From positions 73,249 through 137,248 of the forward strand of contig JBGCET010000003.1 of NCBI GenBank assembly GCA_045106555.1: a stretch of 64,000 nucleotides of DNA, given 5' to 3'. The stretch comes from JANQOZ01 sp045106555 (GTDB taxonomy: Bacteria > Pseudomonadota > Gammaproteobacteria > Xanthomonadales > SZUA-38). Position numbers and translations under genes: made by a program. Below the pieces are notes generated by a model that saw only the letters and a program-made list of their open reading frames with translations, made no database searches and was not told the origin of the DNA. Shown in pieces: positions 41,979 through 49,834 of the stretch; position 1 is the stretch's first letter; each line of letters opens with the position of its first letter.

Positions 41979-42548
41979 ATGATGGCGAGATTACCGGCAG
42001 TGGAGATGGCCTCTCTGGATAAGGAAACCCAGGCTGGGCTCAAGGCGGGAGAACAAATGCTGGGGTTTAGTCCTAACGACGGCCTGCTGATGGCCCACAA
42101 CCGTGCGTTGATGCAGTCGTTTTTGCAGTTGGTGCAGACGATCTATTCACCGGGCGAGGTGAGTCCGGAACTCAAGCGGCTGGTTGGATTGGTGACCAGC
42201 AATGCGGCCGGCTGTATTTATTGCCAGGCCCACACCAGTTTTTCCGCTCATCGCTTAGGTATCAGCGAAGAAAAGCTGCGCCACGTATGGTCATTTGCTG
42301 ACAGCCCACTGTTCAGTGACGCTGAGCGGGTAGCGCTGACGGTAGCGATGAAAGGTGGTCAGTCGCCCAACGGCGTTACGGACGCAGATTTTGCCGCCCT
42401 GGGTGAGCATTTTTCGGTGGCTGCTCAGGTCGAGATCGTGGCGGTGATTTCTATGTTTGGGTTTCTCAACCGCTGGAACAGCACCCTCAATACGGATCTG
42501 GAGGAGGCCCCGGCGGCGCTGATGGCCAAACTGCAGGCAACGCCCTGA
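41979..42548 (+). CDS. AhpD-like / carboxymuconolactone decarboxylase-family protein
   Basis: The 189-residue protein has the family's CxxC-x-x-H site in CIYCQAHTSFSAH (Cys-x-x-Cys at about residues 77-80), which in AhpD-type proteins works as a peroxidase-linked disulphide centre. The surrounding ELKRLVGLVTSNAAG and SDAERVALTVAM helices fit. It could act as an alkyl-hydroperoxide reductase partner or a decarboxylase-like enzyme. GGAG precedes the start; a second ATG follows directly at 41982. It stands alone between divergently and convergently arranged neighbours, at the end of the accessory region. Confidence 0.88.
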   Translation: MMARLPAVEMASLDKETQAGLKAGEQMLGFSPNDGLLMAHNRALMQSFLQLVQTIYSPGEVSPELKRLVGLVTSNAAGCIYCQAHTSFSAHRLGISEEKLRHVWSFADSPLFSDAERVALTVAMKGGQSPNGVTDADFAALGEHFSVAAQVEIVAVISMFGFLNRWNSTLNTDLEEAPAALMAKLQATP

Positions 42549-42571
42549 TCCACTCCTGAGTTCACGACGGA

Positions 42572-43234
42572 TTAGGGCTGTTCTACCGGATCATCCAACA
42601 CTTCGAAGTCTTTGTACTCAACCCGGGTAACGATGTCGAACAGCGACTGCTCAAAGGTATTGATATAGGTCAGGTATTCATCGCCTCGGCCGGCAAATCG
42701 GCCTCCTGGCGTGGTGACTCTAACCGCGCTGGCCAGGGATCCAGTGCGTGACCCCGTCAGTTCACGTTTTTGTTGGCGCACCCAGCGCGCGCGTTTTTCC
42801 AGCGCCTGAAAGTCGCCGAAATCCTGTTTGAGTTCCCGCGCCAGATCCAGCGCTGCGGATTTATCAGCGGGTTCCAGCAAACCCATAATTTCTCGCCGGG
42901 TCTTGCGAAAGCGGCCATCGCCACGCTCATCGGCCAGTAGCGCCCAAGCAGCGCCGCGTACGCGATCAACCGCCACACCAATCCCGGCAAAGTGCATGAG
43001 AGCCAGATTGAATTGCGCTTCCTTGTTGCCCCAGCGGGCGGCCAGCAGGAACTGCTCCATTGCATGGGTGTTAAAGCCATCTTTATAGGAACGTACCGCG
43101 GCTTGGTAATGCACTGCATCAGGATAGCTTTGTACGTTGTTCAGGGTTCGTTGACCCAGGTCCTCCTGGGCCGAAGCGCTGACGCAGAGCAATGCGCACA
43201 TGATCAGGGCGAGATTTTTGCGGTGAGAGATCAT
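42572..43234 (-). CDS. Exported Sel1/TPR-like protein
   Basis: The 220-residue protein begins with a signal peptide (MISHRKNLALIMCALLCVSASAQ has the cleavage-site pattern A-S-A). The central region (MEQFLLAARWGNKEAQFNLA followed by LMHFAGIGVAVDRVRGAAWAL) is a Sel1-like repeat pair: A-x-x-G-x-x-x-A-Q-x-x-L-A-x-[ML]-[HY] then G-x-G-V. Sel1 repeats bind other proteins. The rest is charged and helical. It converges on the AhpD-like gene and stands alone. I cannot assign a function. Confidence 0.75.
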   Translation of the reverse strand: MISHRKNLALIMCALLCVSASAQEDLGQRTLNNVQSYPDAVHYQAAVRSYKDGFNTHAMEQFLLAARWGNKEAQFNLALMHFAGIGVAVDRVRGAAWALLADERGDGRFRKTRREIMGLLEPADKSAALDLARELKQDFGDFQALEKRARWVRQQKRELTGSRTGSLASAVRVTTPGGRFAGRGDEYLTYINTFEQSLFDIVTRVEYKDFEVLDDPVEQP

Positions 43235-43392
43235 GCTGGCTTCAGGTTCTGGGTTCCGGCGTTAAAGCGTTAATGTGCCAGCTCGCGGCGATGATGTCCT
43301 GTGCCGACGGTCCTAGCTTCAGGTCGCCCACTGTGCGTCGCCGGCGCGAGGAGCCGGGCAGCGGAAAGATAAATGGTTTGTGCAATAAGAAA

Positions 43393-43415
43393 CCGCCGTC
43401 ACACTGTGACGGCGG
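43393..43415 (-). terminator. Hairpin after the acidic secreted protein gene
   Basis: Eleven-base perfect arms (CCGCCGTCACA and TGTGACGGCGG) flank a single base, 36 bases beyond the stop at 43451. On the minus strand TTTCTTATT follows the stem, so it fits an intrinsic terminator for the sigma-54-driven gene. Confidence 0.75.
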
Positions 43416-43450
43416 CAACATGGCTCGGAACCGGAACAAGGAATGTAGCC

Positions 43451-44038
43451 TTAGTTTCCGGCTCCGTCTTCGATGCTGATGACCTTTTTCTTGATAATGA
43501 TGACCTCATGACCGTCACTGTGTTCGGTATCCACATCAATGCTCATTTCCTCCACGTGTTCGTGAATTAACGCCTCAAGTTCTTCCTCGGACAGCGAGTC
43601 GCCATCGGCGCCAATCACAACCACTTCCGCCGCACGATTACTGGTGACTCGGACCTCGCCACCGTCGTTGTCAATCCAGACATCTGAGCCATCCAGTAAG
43701 GATTCAGAATCCGACAAAAATATCCGCTTACCGTGCCGGGCTTCCGAATGAGCACTCACGTCGGGGAGTTTGACGTCAATGACCCGGCCATCCACTTCCA
43801 GCTCCAGGCCATCGTCAAATCGAGTGACCAGCACTTCGTTGCCGCTTTCGGTGGTGTAAACCTCCGAGGCGCCCACGGCCAGATTCTCGATGGTGACCGA
43901 TTCAGAAATTCCGTCATCGGTACTGACTTTGATCTTCAAGGTCTCGCGCACTTCGGCAAACGCCATGTTGGCGCTCAGGGCCAGCGCCATCAGTCCTGAT
44001 ATACCCAAAACCGGGTTTAAGGCGGGAAATAAATTCAT
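43451..44038 (-). CDS. Acidic secreted protein of unknown function under sigma-54 control
   Basis: The 195-residue protein has a signal peptide (residues 1-28, ending ANMAFAEV) and an acidic, beta-rich mature part. The middle repeats short strands (VTIENLAVGASEV, LVTRFDDGLELEVDGRVIDV), and a C-terminal part has ELEALIHEHVEEMSIDVDTE, with His and acidic residues that might bind a metal. No family is recognised. AGGAG precedes the start. A perfect sigma-54 promoter lies 34 bases upstream of the ATG (44072-44088), and the neighbouring two-component genes encode a sigma-54 activator, so this is probably its output gene. Confidence 0.8.
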   Translation of the reverse strand: MNLFPALNPVLGISGLMALALSANMAFAEVRETLKIKVSTDDGISESVTIENLAVGASEVYTTESGNEVLVTRFDDGLELEVDGRVIDVKLPDVSAHSEARHGKRIFLSDSESLLDGSDVWIDNDGGEVRVTSNRAAEVVVIGADGDSLSEEELEALIHEHVEEMSIDVDTEHSDGHEVIIIKKKVISIEDGAGN

Positions 44039-44071
44039 GGTGTCACTCCTGTTAGGTTGTGATGAGGGTTT

Positions 44072-44088
44072 TGCAACCCTCGTGCCAG
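44072..44088 (-). promoter_or_regulatory. Sigma-54 (-24/-12) promoter
   Basis: On the minus strand the sequence reads CTGGCACG, four bases, TTGCA. This is an exact match to the consensus (TGGCACG-N4-TTGCA), with the invariant GG and GC spaced correctly. The start of transcription would fall near 44060, about 20 bases before the ATG of the 195-residue secreted protein at 44038. Promoters of this type need an AAA+ activator, and one is encoded by the gene just upstream. The call is direct from the sequence; use in the cell is inferred. Confidence 0.88.
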
Positions 44089-44163
44089 AAATCCAATATT
44101 GTCACGAAGCTCGGGCGCGCTGGCTTGTTGCGAGCGATCGACATTGCCAAAGACGAGCATTTG

Positions 44164-44197
44164 TCCCCAAATGGGTGTGGGTTTCCCCATTTGGGGA
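44164..44197. promoter_or_regulatory. Twin dyad, candidate enhancer site for the NtrC-type regulator
   Basis: Twelve-base perfect arms (TCCCCAAATGGG and CCCATTTGGGGA) are separated by ten bases. Each arm is itself nearly palindromic (CCCC-N4-GGG), so the site can be read as two dimer sites with centres about 20 bases apart, two helical turns. It lies about 100-135 bases upstream of the inferred start of the sigma-54 promoter at 44072-44088, the usual distance for an enhancer. It also lies just after the stop of the regulator gene, so it could act as a weak terminator, but no T-run follows. Confidence 0.65.
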
Positions 44198-44213
44198 GAG
44201 CGCCAAGCCGCCA

Positions 44214-45596
44214 TTATTGGCGATCGTCGCCCAAACCATGTTTGCTCAGGCGATAGAGAAACGCCTTGTAACTCATTCCCAGTAGTTTGGCGGCTTTGGT
44301 GCGATTACCCCTCGCCCTCTGCAGCGCCTGGCCGAGGGCCCTGGCTTCCAGTTGTTCCCAGTTGATGCCCTGGGGTGGCAGAACAAACTGATCGGGCTGT
44401 CGGCTCGGGTCAGCCAAAGACTGAGGCAAATCGTCCAACGAAATGCCCTCATCGTCGGCCAGCAAAATCAGTCGTTCCACCACATTGCCCAGCTCCCGTA
44501 CGTTGCCCGGCCAGTGGTAGTCCATCAGTTGGCGACGCACGGCCGCAGGTATGGGGGTTGGTGTCAGCTGATGCTGGCGCAGGGTGCGGGTGACAAAATG
44601 CTCTATCAGCGCGGGGATATCTTCTCGTCGCTCTCGTAGCGCTGGCATATGGATGGGTACAACGTTGAGTCGGTAGTATAAATCTTCGCGAAATTGGCCG
44701 GCAGCCACTTCCCGGGCCAGGTCCTTGTTGGTGGCGGCAATGATTCGCACGTCTGTATGGATTTCAGCATTACCGCCCACCCGCGTGACTCGGCCTTCCT
44801 GCAAGGCGCGCAGCAGCTTTGGCTGAATTGTGATCGGCAGCTCCCCAACTTCATCGAGAAATAACGTGCCGCCGCGCGCGGCCTCGAATTTGCCTTCCCG
44901 GCGTTGGTGGGCGCCGGTGTAAGCACCTTTCTCTGCACCCAGAAACTCCGCCTCCATTAACCCTTCCGGAATCGCGCCGCAATTCACCGCAATAAAGGGT
45001 GCGTCGCTGCGATTGGATAGGGTATGGATGGCTCGGGCAGCCAGTTCCTTACCGGTGCCGCTTTCCCCACCAATCAGAACCGACGCCTGAGTGCCGGCAA
45101 TTTTCTCGATGCGTCGGTAGAGCTTCTGCATGCCCGGCGCTTTTCCAACAATGTCTACCAGTTGATTGCGCTCATTAACCTCGGCGTTCAGGCGCCGATT
45201 TTCGGCCAGCAAATTGCGCGCCCGCAGCGTTCGTTCCACAGCCAGCAGCAGGGCCTGCCGTTCAAAGGGCTTGCTCAGGTAATCGTCGGCGCCAGCCCGG
45301 ATCGCTTCCATGGCGTGGGCAATGCTGCCGTAAGCGGTCACCATAACGAAGCTGGTTTGCAGGCCATTTTCCCGTAGGCTTTTCAGTAGCGATAGGCCAT
45401 CACCGTTTTCCAGCTTCCAGTCTGAGATGACTAAATCTGGGGCGCGTTTACGCGTTGCCGTGATAGCCTCTTTTTGGCCCGGGGCCTGATCAACGCTGAG
45501 CCCCAAATCACTCAGAATATCGGCCATCAGCTGGCGCTGAGCGGGTTCATCTTCAACCACCAGTACATGGCCTTGTCGTTCGACATGTCGGCTCAT
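44214..45596 (-). CDS. Sigma-54-dependent response regulator (NtrC family)
   Basis: The frame is open upstream, but the ATG at 45596 overlaps the kinase stop (ATGA), giving 460 residues. Residues about 10-120 are a receiver domain (VLVVEDEPAQRQLMADIL, phospho-acceptor in LVISDWKLENGDG, and Lys in LSKPFERQA). Residues about 140-370 are the AAA+ domain: Walker A GESGTGKE, the sigma-54 contact loop as GAYTGA (Tyr instead of the commoner Phe), and Walker B GGTLFLDEVGE. The C-terminal about 45 residues form a Fis-type HTH (NRTKAAKLLGMSYKAFLYRL). It activates sigma-54 promoters, most likely the one at 44072-44088. Confidence 0.95.
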   Translation of the reverse strand: MSRHVERQGHVLVVEDEPAQRQLMADILSDLGLSVDQAPGQKEAITATRKRAPDLVISDWKLENGDGLSLLKSLRENGLQTSFVMVTAYGSIAHAMEAIRAGADDYLSKPFERQALLLAVERTLRARNLLAENRRLNAEVNERNQLVDIVGKAPGMQKLYRRIEKIAGTQASVLIGGESGTGKELAARAIHTLSNRSDAPFIAVNCGAIPEGLMEAEFLGAEKGAYTGAHQRREGKFEAARGGTLFLDEVGELPITIQPKLLRALQEGRVTRVGGNAEIHTDVRIIAATNKDLAREVAAGQFREDLYYRLNVVPIHMPALRERREDIPALIEHFVTRTLRQHQLTPTPIPAAVRRQLMDYHWPGNVRELGNVVERLILLADDEGISLDDLPQSLADPSRQPDQFVLPPQGINWEQLEARALGQALQRARGNRTKAAKLLGMSYKAFLYRLSKHGLGDDRQ

Positions 45597-47023
45597 GAGA
45601 TAATTGCCAGGCGAGGGTGTAGATACAATGTGGCCATTGTGCCAGGCCCGGATGCAGCGGCTTCTGTCGCTCCTTGCAGCGAGACTTTTCCGCGATAGTG
45701 GGACTCGGCCAGTCGCCGGGTCAGATACAAGCCCATGCCCGATCCATCCGCCTTGCTGGTTGTGTGAGGTAGAAACAAACGGTCGGCAATTTCCGGCGAT
45801 ATGCCGCGCCCCTGATCGCGAATGCTGACCGATACGCCGTCGCCCCAAACCTGCAGCGAGATATGGACCGTTTGTCCGCTGCGGCTCGCTTCGACGGCAT
45901 TGACCGCAAGGGCATGAATCATCGCCCGAATTTCACTGCCTACCCCATCGATGGATAACGCCCGGGGTGCATCGATATCAATCGCAACCTCGCCCGCAGA
46001 CTGCAGGAGTTCCAGTGTGACATCCCGAATAACGGCGCGCAGGTCCACCGCTTCGCTGACCGCCTGGTTGGCGCTGGCCAGAGTCAGGAATCCCCGGATC
46101 TGGTCGTCAATGCGGCCGATCTGGCGGCGTGCCTCGGCGGCCATCTTGGCGCCGTCTTCAGCCTGCACACGACCCGCGGCAAGACGGTCGATGGTCAGCC
46201 CAATGCTGTTGAGCGGGTTGCGCAGCGAATGCGCCAGGCCGCGGCCAATTTCGCCGAGTTCCGACAGGTGGTCTCGGTCTGCTAACCGGCTACGCGCGGC
46301 GGCCAGTTCCTCCAAGTCCAGAGACATCTGGTTGAAGGAGCTGATGGTTTCTCTTATTTCCGACACAGCGCTACCGGAGGGAACTTGAACCCCGCGCTGC
46401 CCCTGGCCCACCTCTCGGGCGGCGCCTCGCAACTGTCGCAACGGTCCAACCACACGCTGTGCGATTAATAGTGCGCCACCAACGCCGAGAACAAACAGCG
46501 CAAGCAGGCCACCGGAAAGGCGCCGGGAGTAGCGGTCCAGGGCATCGGCAACGCCTGCTTTGGGAACTGAGAATTGCCGGTCCAGGGTGCCGCCGGTAAG
46601 CCGCAGGCCGACCTGCGCGGCCTCCCGATCCAGCGACCGGGTGACCGCTTCAATCTGCAGTGCGCTAAGGTGTGGTTGTGCGGGAAAATGAGGAAGTTCA
46701 AGCAGCTGAGCGGGAAGGTTGTCCAACTGCACGGCGACACGGGTAATTCGCTGGCCTACCTGGCGGTGGCTGGCGCGCAAAATGTTTCCCGCCTCGTCTT
46801 CGATTGTCCGCTCAACCAGCACAACCACATCGCTGTCGTTGTCGGCCAGAGACAGCTCCTCGTCGTCGATAATTTCCAGCACAGATTGGCCCACGCCCAG
46901 CGCCAGGGTGTCCAGTTCGCTGGATAGTTCAGCCGCCAGCCAGCGCGATCCCCAGCCACCCAGCGCGAGCATGACGCCCAACAGCAGGGCGATCAGCAGC
47001 AGTATGCGAGTTCGTAAGTTCAT
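45593..47023 (-). CDS. Sensor histidine kinase
   Basis: The 476-residue protein starts at 47023 with a strong GGAGGTG upstream. Two membrane helices (about residues 5-25 and 172-192) bound a periplasmic sensor region of about 145 residues with no family I recognise. A HAMP domain follows (RVVGPLRQLRGAAREVGQG). The dimerisation box is GLAHSLRNPLNSIGL, with the phospho-acceptor His. The ATP-binding core has HALAVNAVEAS (N box), VSIRDQGRGISPEI (G1) and HTTSKADGSGMGLYLTRRLA (F/G2). It phosphorylates the regulator with which it shares an ATGA overlap. Confidence 0.94.
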   Translation of the reverse strand: MNLRTRILLLIALLLGVMLALGGWGSRWLAAELSSELDTLALGVGQSVLEIIDDEELSLADNDSDVVVLVERTIEDEAGNILRASHRQVGQRITRVAVQLDNLPAQLLELPHFPAQPHLSALQIEAVTRSLDREAAQVGLRLTGGTLDRQFSVPKAGVADALDRYSRRLSGGLLALFVLGVGGALLIAQRVVGPLRQLRGAAREVGQGQRGVQVPSGSAVSEIRETISSFNQMSLDLEELAAARSRLADRDHLSELGEIGRGLAHSLRNPLNSIGLTIDRLAAGRVQAEDGAKMAAEARRQIGRIDDQIRGFLTLASANQAVSEAVDLRAVIRDVTLELLQSAGEVAIDIDAPRALSIDGVGSEIRAMIHALAVNAVEASRSGQTVHISLQVWGDGVSVSIRDQGRGISPEIADRLFLPHTTSKADGSGMGLYLTRRLAESHYRGKVSLQGATEAAASGPGTMATLYLHPRLAIIS

Positions 47024-47097
47024 GCCACCTCCGGAGCAAGTATTGTGCCATGGAGGTCAATGGCTGGGGTCGGCCGGGGTTGGCAACCCAAAGGATA

Positions 47098-47850
47098 CTA
47101 GTTGGCGGCGGATCGCTTGGAGGCGAGCGCGTCGGTGACCTGTTTGCGCTCGTCAGGTGGGAACTTGATCATCACATCGTAGTTGTTTAGGTCGGCGTCG
47201 CGCAGGTTGGAAATTCCGCGGTACTGCAACAACGACTTTTCCTCGATGTCGTAAACCACTTTGATCGGATCGACCAACCAGCGAATCAGCCCATTGGCGG
47301 GTGCCATGGTGAATTCCACGGCAGCAACGCCCTTTAAAGAAAGTTCGTCGGTTTTCTTCAGGCGAAATTTCACCGTGCCTTCCTGGGCCGGCACCAAGAA
47401 ATCAAATTTCAGTGTTTTGCCACTGATCAGCGTGTCCCAGTCGGTTTCGATGATGCGATCAAAACCGGCGTCGGCGACAAAAATCTTCTTTTTCACCGCT
47501 TTTGCGCGTTCCTCACCCTCTTCAAAACAAAAGACTTCCAATGCGCCGCCAGTGAACCGCAGTCCTTCACGGTAATTACGTCGACGGTCTTCCAAAGTGA
47601 ATAGCGGGCGTCGGACGTCCTGACGGAAATCCAGGTTTTTTTCGGCAAACACTTCACCGTCGGGGTCTCGGTAGCGAATGATTTGACTCACGGTTTTGCC
47701 GTCTTCGACGGTCTGCTCGTGTTCCTCAATATAAATCAGCGCGCCGGACTCGGCGTCTTCCGCGTAGCCGCGTTTTGTTTTGACCACCGTATCGGCGGCC
47801 ACCTGAGAGGTGCCCAGCAGGGCAGCGATTAATAACGTCCATGTTTTCAT
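47098..47850 (-). CDS. Exported protein of unknown function
   Basis: The start at 47850 gives 250 residues with a signal peptide (MKTWTLLIAALLGTSQVAAD); a further ATG at 47862 is an alternative. The mature protein is beta-rich with regular charged strands (ALIYIEEHEQTVEDGK, LKFDFLVPAQEGTVKFRLKK, EFTMAPANGLIRWLVDPIKV), and resembles a group of periplasmic proteins without known activity that are found in many gammaproteobacteria. One Cys in VFCFEEGEERA is present. It is upstream of the kinase on the same strand, with a 75-base gap, and could be co-regulated with it. The role is unknown. Confidence 0.72.
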   Translation of the reverse strand: MKTWTLLIAALLGTSQVAADTVVKTKRGYAEDAESGALIYIEEHEQTVEDGKTVSQIIRYRDPDGEVFAEKNLDFRQDVRRPLFTLEDRRRNYREGLRFTGGALEVFCFEEGEERAKAVKKKIFVADAGFDRIIETDWDTLISGKTLKFDFLVPAQEGTVKFRLKKTDELSLKGVAAVEFTMAPANGLIRWLVDPIKVVYDIEEKSLLQYRGISNLRDADLNNYDVMIKFPPDERKQVTDALASKRSAAN

Positions 47851-47908
47851 ACAAATCACCATAGGTCAGTTGCCGTTAAAAGCCTGTTGCCGGCGGATGA
47901 ACTTAAGG

Positions 47909-48727
47909 TCAAGGTTGCTCAGCGAGTGCAGCTAGCTGTTTCTGACGCAGCCGCTTCAATACTGGCTCGGTGGCAACCTCGATATTCCGCCAGATTGTAA
48001 ACGACAGCGCGGCTTGTTCCACCAACATGCCCAATCCGTCATAGCCAACGGAGCCATTGTGGTCGGCCCAAGTTAAAAAAGGCTGGGCCGCGCTTCCGTA
48101 GCTGAGGTCGTAGCACCAGGTGCGCTCGGACAGCAGAGATATCGGCAAATCTGGCATTTCCTGATGGCCTGCTGCAGTGCTGTGAATAATACCGTCAAAC
48201 GGTCCCAATCTAGCCAGGTCTTCCCACCGCTCAGCCCGGGCACCCACCCGTTCGGCCAACAGGTCGGCTCTGGACTGCGTCCGGTTGACGATGACCAGGT
48301 CGGCCAGCGCCTGATCCATCAATGGGCCCGCCACGCCTCGGGCAGCGCCGCCGGCGCCTAACAGCAGCACCCGGCCGTTCTCTATCGGAAGGCGCAGTCG
48401 ATTAGTCAGATCAGCGATGAGTCCGGCACCATCAGTGTTGTCGCCAATCGATCGCCCCTGATCGTCCCAAAACACCGTATTCGTCGCGCCGGCAACCCGA
48501 GCTCGGTCGGTGGCCTGGTCTACCCATTGAAACACGGCCTGCTTGTGCGGCAGGGTCACGTTGAGTCCGGCCAGCGGCGTTTTATCCAGAAATTCCGGTA
48601 GCTCCGTCGGCGTGATATCCAGGCTGGCGTAGTCGAGCTGTTGCTGGGTCTGAATCGCGAACTGGGCGTGTATCCAGGGCGACAAGCTGTGGCTTATGGG
48701 GTGACCAATAACCGCATAGTGGTCCAT
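47909..48727 (-). CDS. aroE: Shikimate dehydrogenase
   Basis: AroE reduces 3-dehydroshikimate to shikimate with NADPH in aromatic amino acid synthesis. The 272-residue length is typical. The substrate site is visible as GHPISHSLSPWIH at the start and NVTLPHKQAV, where the Lys is catalytic, followed by ATNTVFWDDQGRSIGDNTDG with the catalytic Asp. The NADP-binding fold has VLLLGAGGAARGVAG and VNRTQSRADLL. It is followed upstream on the same strand by hemB with 13 bases between, so the two may be co-transcribed. Confidence 0.96.
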   Translation of the reverse strand: MDHYAVIGHPISHSLSPWIHAQFAIQTQQQLDYASLDITPTELPEFLDKTPLAGLNVTLPHKQAVFQWVDQATDRARVAGATNTVFWDDQGRSIGDNTDGAGLIADLTNRLRLPIENGRVLLLGAGGAARGVAGPLMDQALADLVIVNRTQSRADLLAERVGARAERWEDLARLGPFDGIIHSTAAGHQEMPDLPISLLSERTWCYDLSYGSAAQPFLTWADHNGSVGYDGLGMLVEQAALSFTIWRNIEVATEPVLKRLRQKQLAALAEQP

Positions 48728-48740
48728 CTACGGCGTTCCG

Positions 48741-49733
48741 TCAGGTGTCATTCAGCCAGCGGGCGGCGCTCTTGGAGAAGTAGGTGAGGATGGCGTCTGC
48801 ACCCGCTCGCCGAATGGACATCAGCGATTCCAGCACCACCGCTTTCTCGTCCAGCCAGCCGTGGTTCGCCGCCGCCTTCAACATCGCGTATTCGCCACTG
48901 ACCTGGTAGGCCATAGTGGGTACACCAAATTCCGTCTTTACTCGACGCACAATATCCAGGTAGGGAAGGGCGGGCTTCACCATAACCATATCGGCCCCCT
49001 CTTCCAGGTCCAGGGCAACTTCGCGCAGAGCCTCGTCGGTATTGGCCGGGTCCATCTGATAAGTATATTTGTCGGCCCCTGCCAGATTGTCCGCTGAGCC
49101 AACCGCGTCGCGAAACGGGCCGTAAAACGCTGACGCGTATTTGGCTGAGTAGGCGAGGATTTTAGTGTTTCGAAAGCCGCTGTCTTCCAATGCTTGACGA
49201 ATCGCACCAATGCGCCCGTCCATCATGTCTGAGGGCGCAACCACATCTGCGCCAGCTGCGGCATGAGACAGCGCCTGTTTCACCAGAACTTCAACGGTCG
49301 CGTCGTTGGTAACGTAACCATCGTCATCCAACAGACCATCCTGGCCGTGGGTAGTGAAGGGATCCAGCGCCACGTCGGTCATGACGCCCAGCTCTGGCTG
49401 AGCCTGCTTCAGAGCTTGGACGGCTCGTTGTGCCAGACCGTCAGAATCAAATGCCGCTCTCGCATCCAGGGACTTGGCTTCGGGTGCGGTTACAGGGAAT
49501 AACGCCACAGCGGGTATGCCCAGCGCGACGATTTCCGCCGCCTCGCGCTCCAGCAGATCAACGCTCAGGCGCTCAACGCCGGGCATGGAGGGAACGGCTT
49601 CACGCTGGTTCACTCCTTCACAGATAAACATGGGATAAATCAGGTTATCCGGACTGAGATGGGTCTCGCGCATCAGGCGCCGCGAGAACGAGTTGCGGCG
49701 CATGCGCCGCATGCGGGTGGCTGGGAACGGCAT
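48741..49733 (-). CDS. hemB: Delta-aminolevulinic acid dehydratase (porphobilinogen synthase)
   Basis: HemB condenses two 5-aminolevulinate molecules to porphobilinogen in heme synthesis. The 330-residue protein has the full family order: GVNQREAVPSMPGVERLS, the metal-site region in the Mg-type form DVALDPFTTHGQDG (no zinc-binding cysteines), VAPSDMMDGRIGAIRQAL, SAKYASAFYGPFRDAVGSA with a catalytic Lys, and the Schiff-base Lys in MVMVKPALPYLDIVRRVK. The sequence is closest in pattern to Pseudomonas-type enzymes. It lies next to a divergent c-di-GMP-related gene. Confidence 0.97.
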   Translation of the reverse strand: MPFPATRMRRMRRNSFSRRLMRETHLSPDNLIYPMFICEGVNQREAVPSMPGVERLSVDLLEREAAEIVALGIPAVALFPVTAPEAKSLDARAAFDSDGLAQRAVQALKQAQPELGVMTDVALDPFTTHGQDGLLDDDGYVTNDATVEVLVKQALSHAAAGADVVAPSDMMDGRIGAIRQALEDSGFRNTKILAYSAKYASAFYGPFRDAVGSADNLAGADKYTYQMDPANTDEALREVALDLEEGADMVMVKPALPYLDIVRRVKTEFGVPTMAYQVSGEYAMLKAAANHGWLDEKAVVLESLMSIRRAGADAILTYFSKSAARWLNDT

Positions 49734-49834
49734 CCCGGGACTTTACCATTGCTTGCTGGACTGTCAATGCGGCGGTACGATGCTTGGGTTCGGGCTCGGG
49801 AAGGGCCCGTATTTCATTGATTTCATTCGGGGGA

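Noticed and set aside
45597..45848. N-terminal extension of the response regulator frame
   Set aside because: It lies inside the kinase gene; the ATGA overlap at 45593-45596 and the receiver start mark the real beginning.
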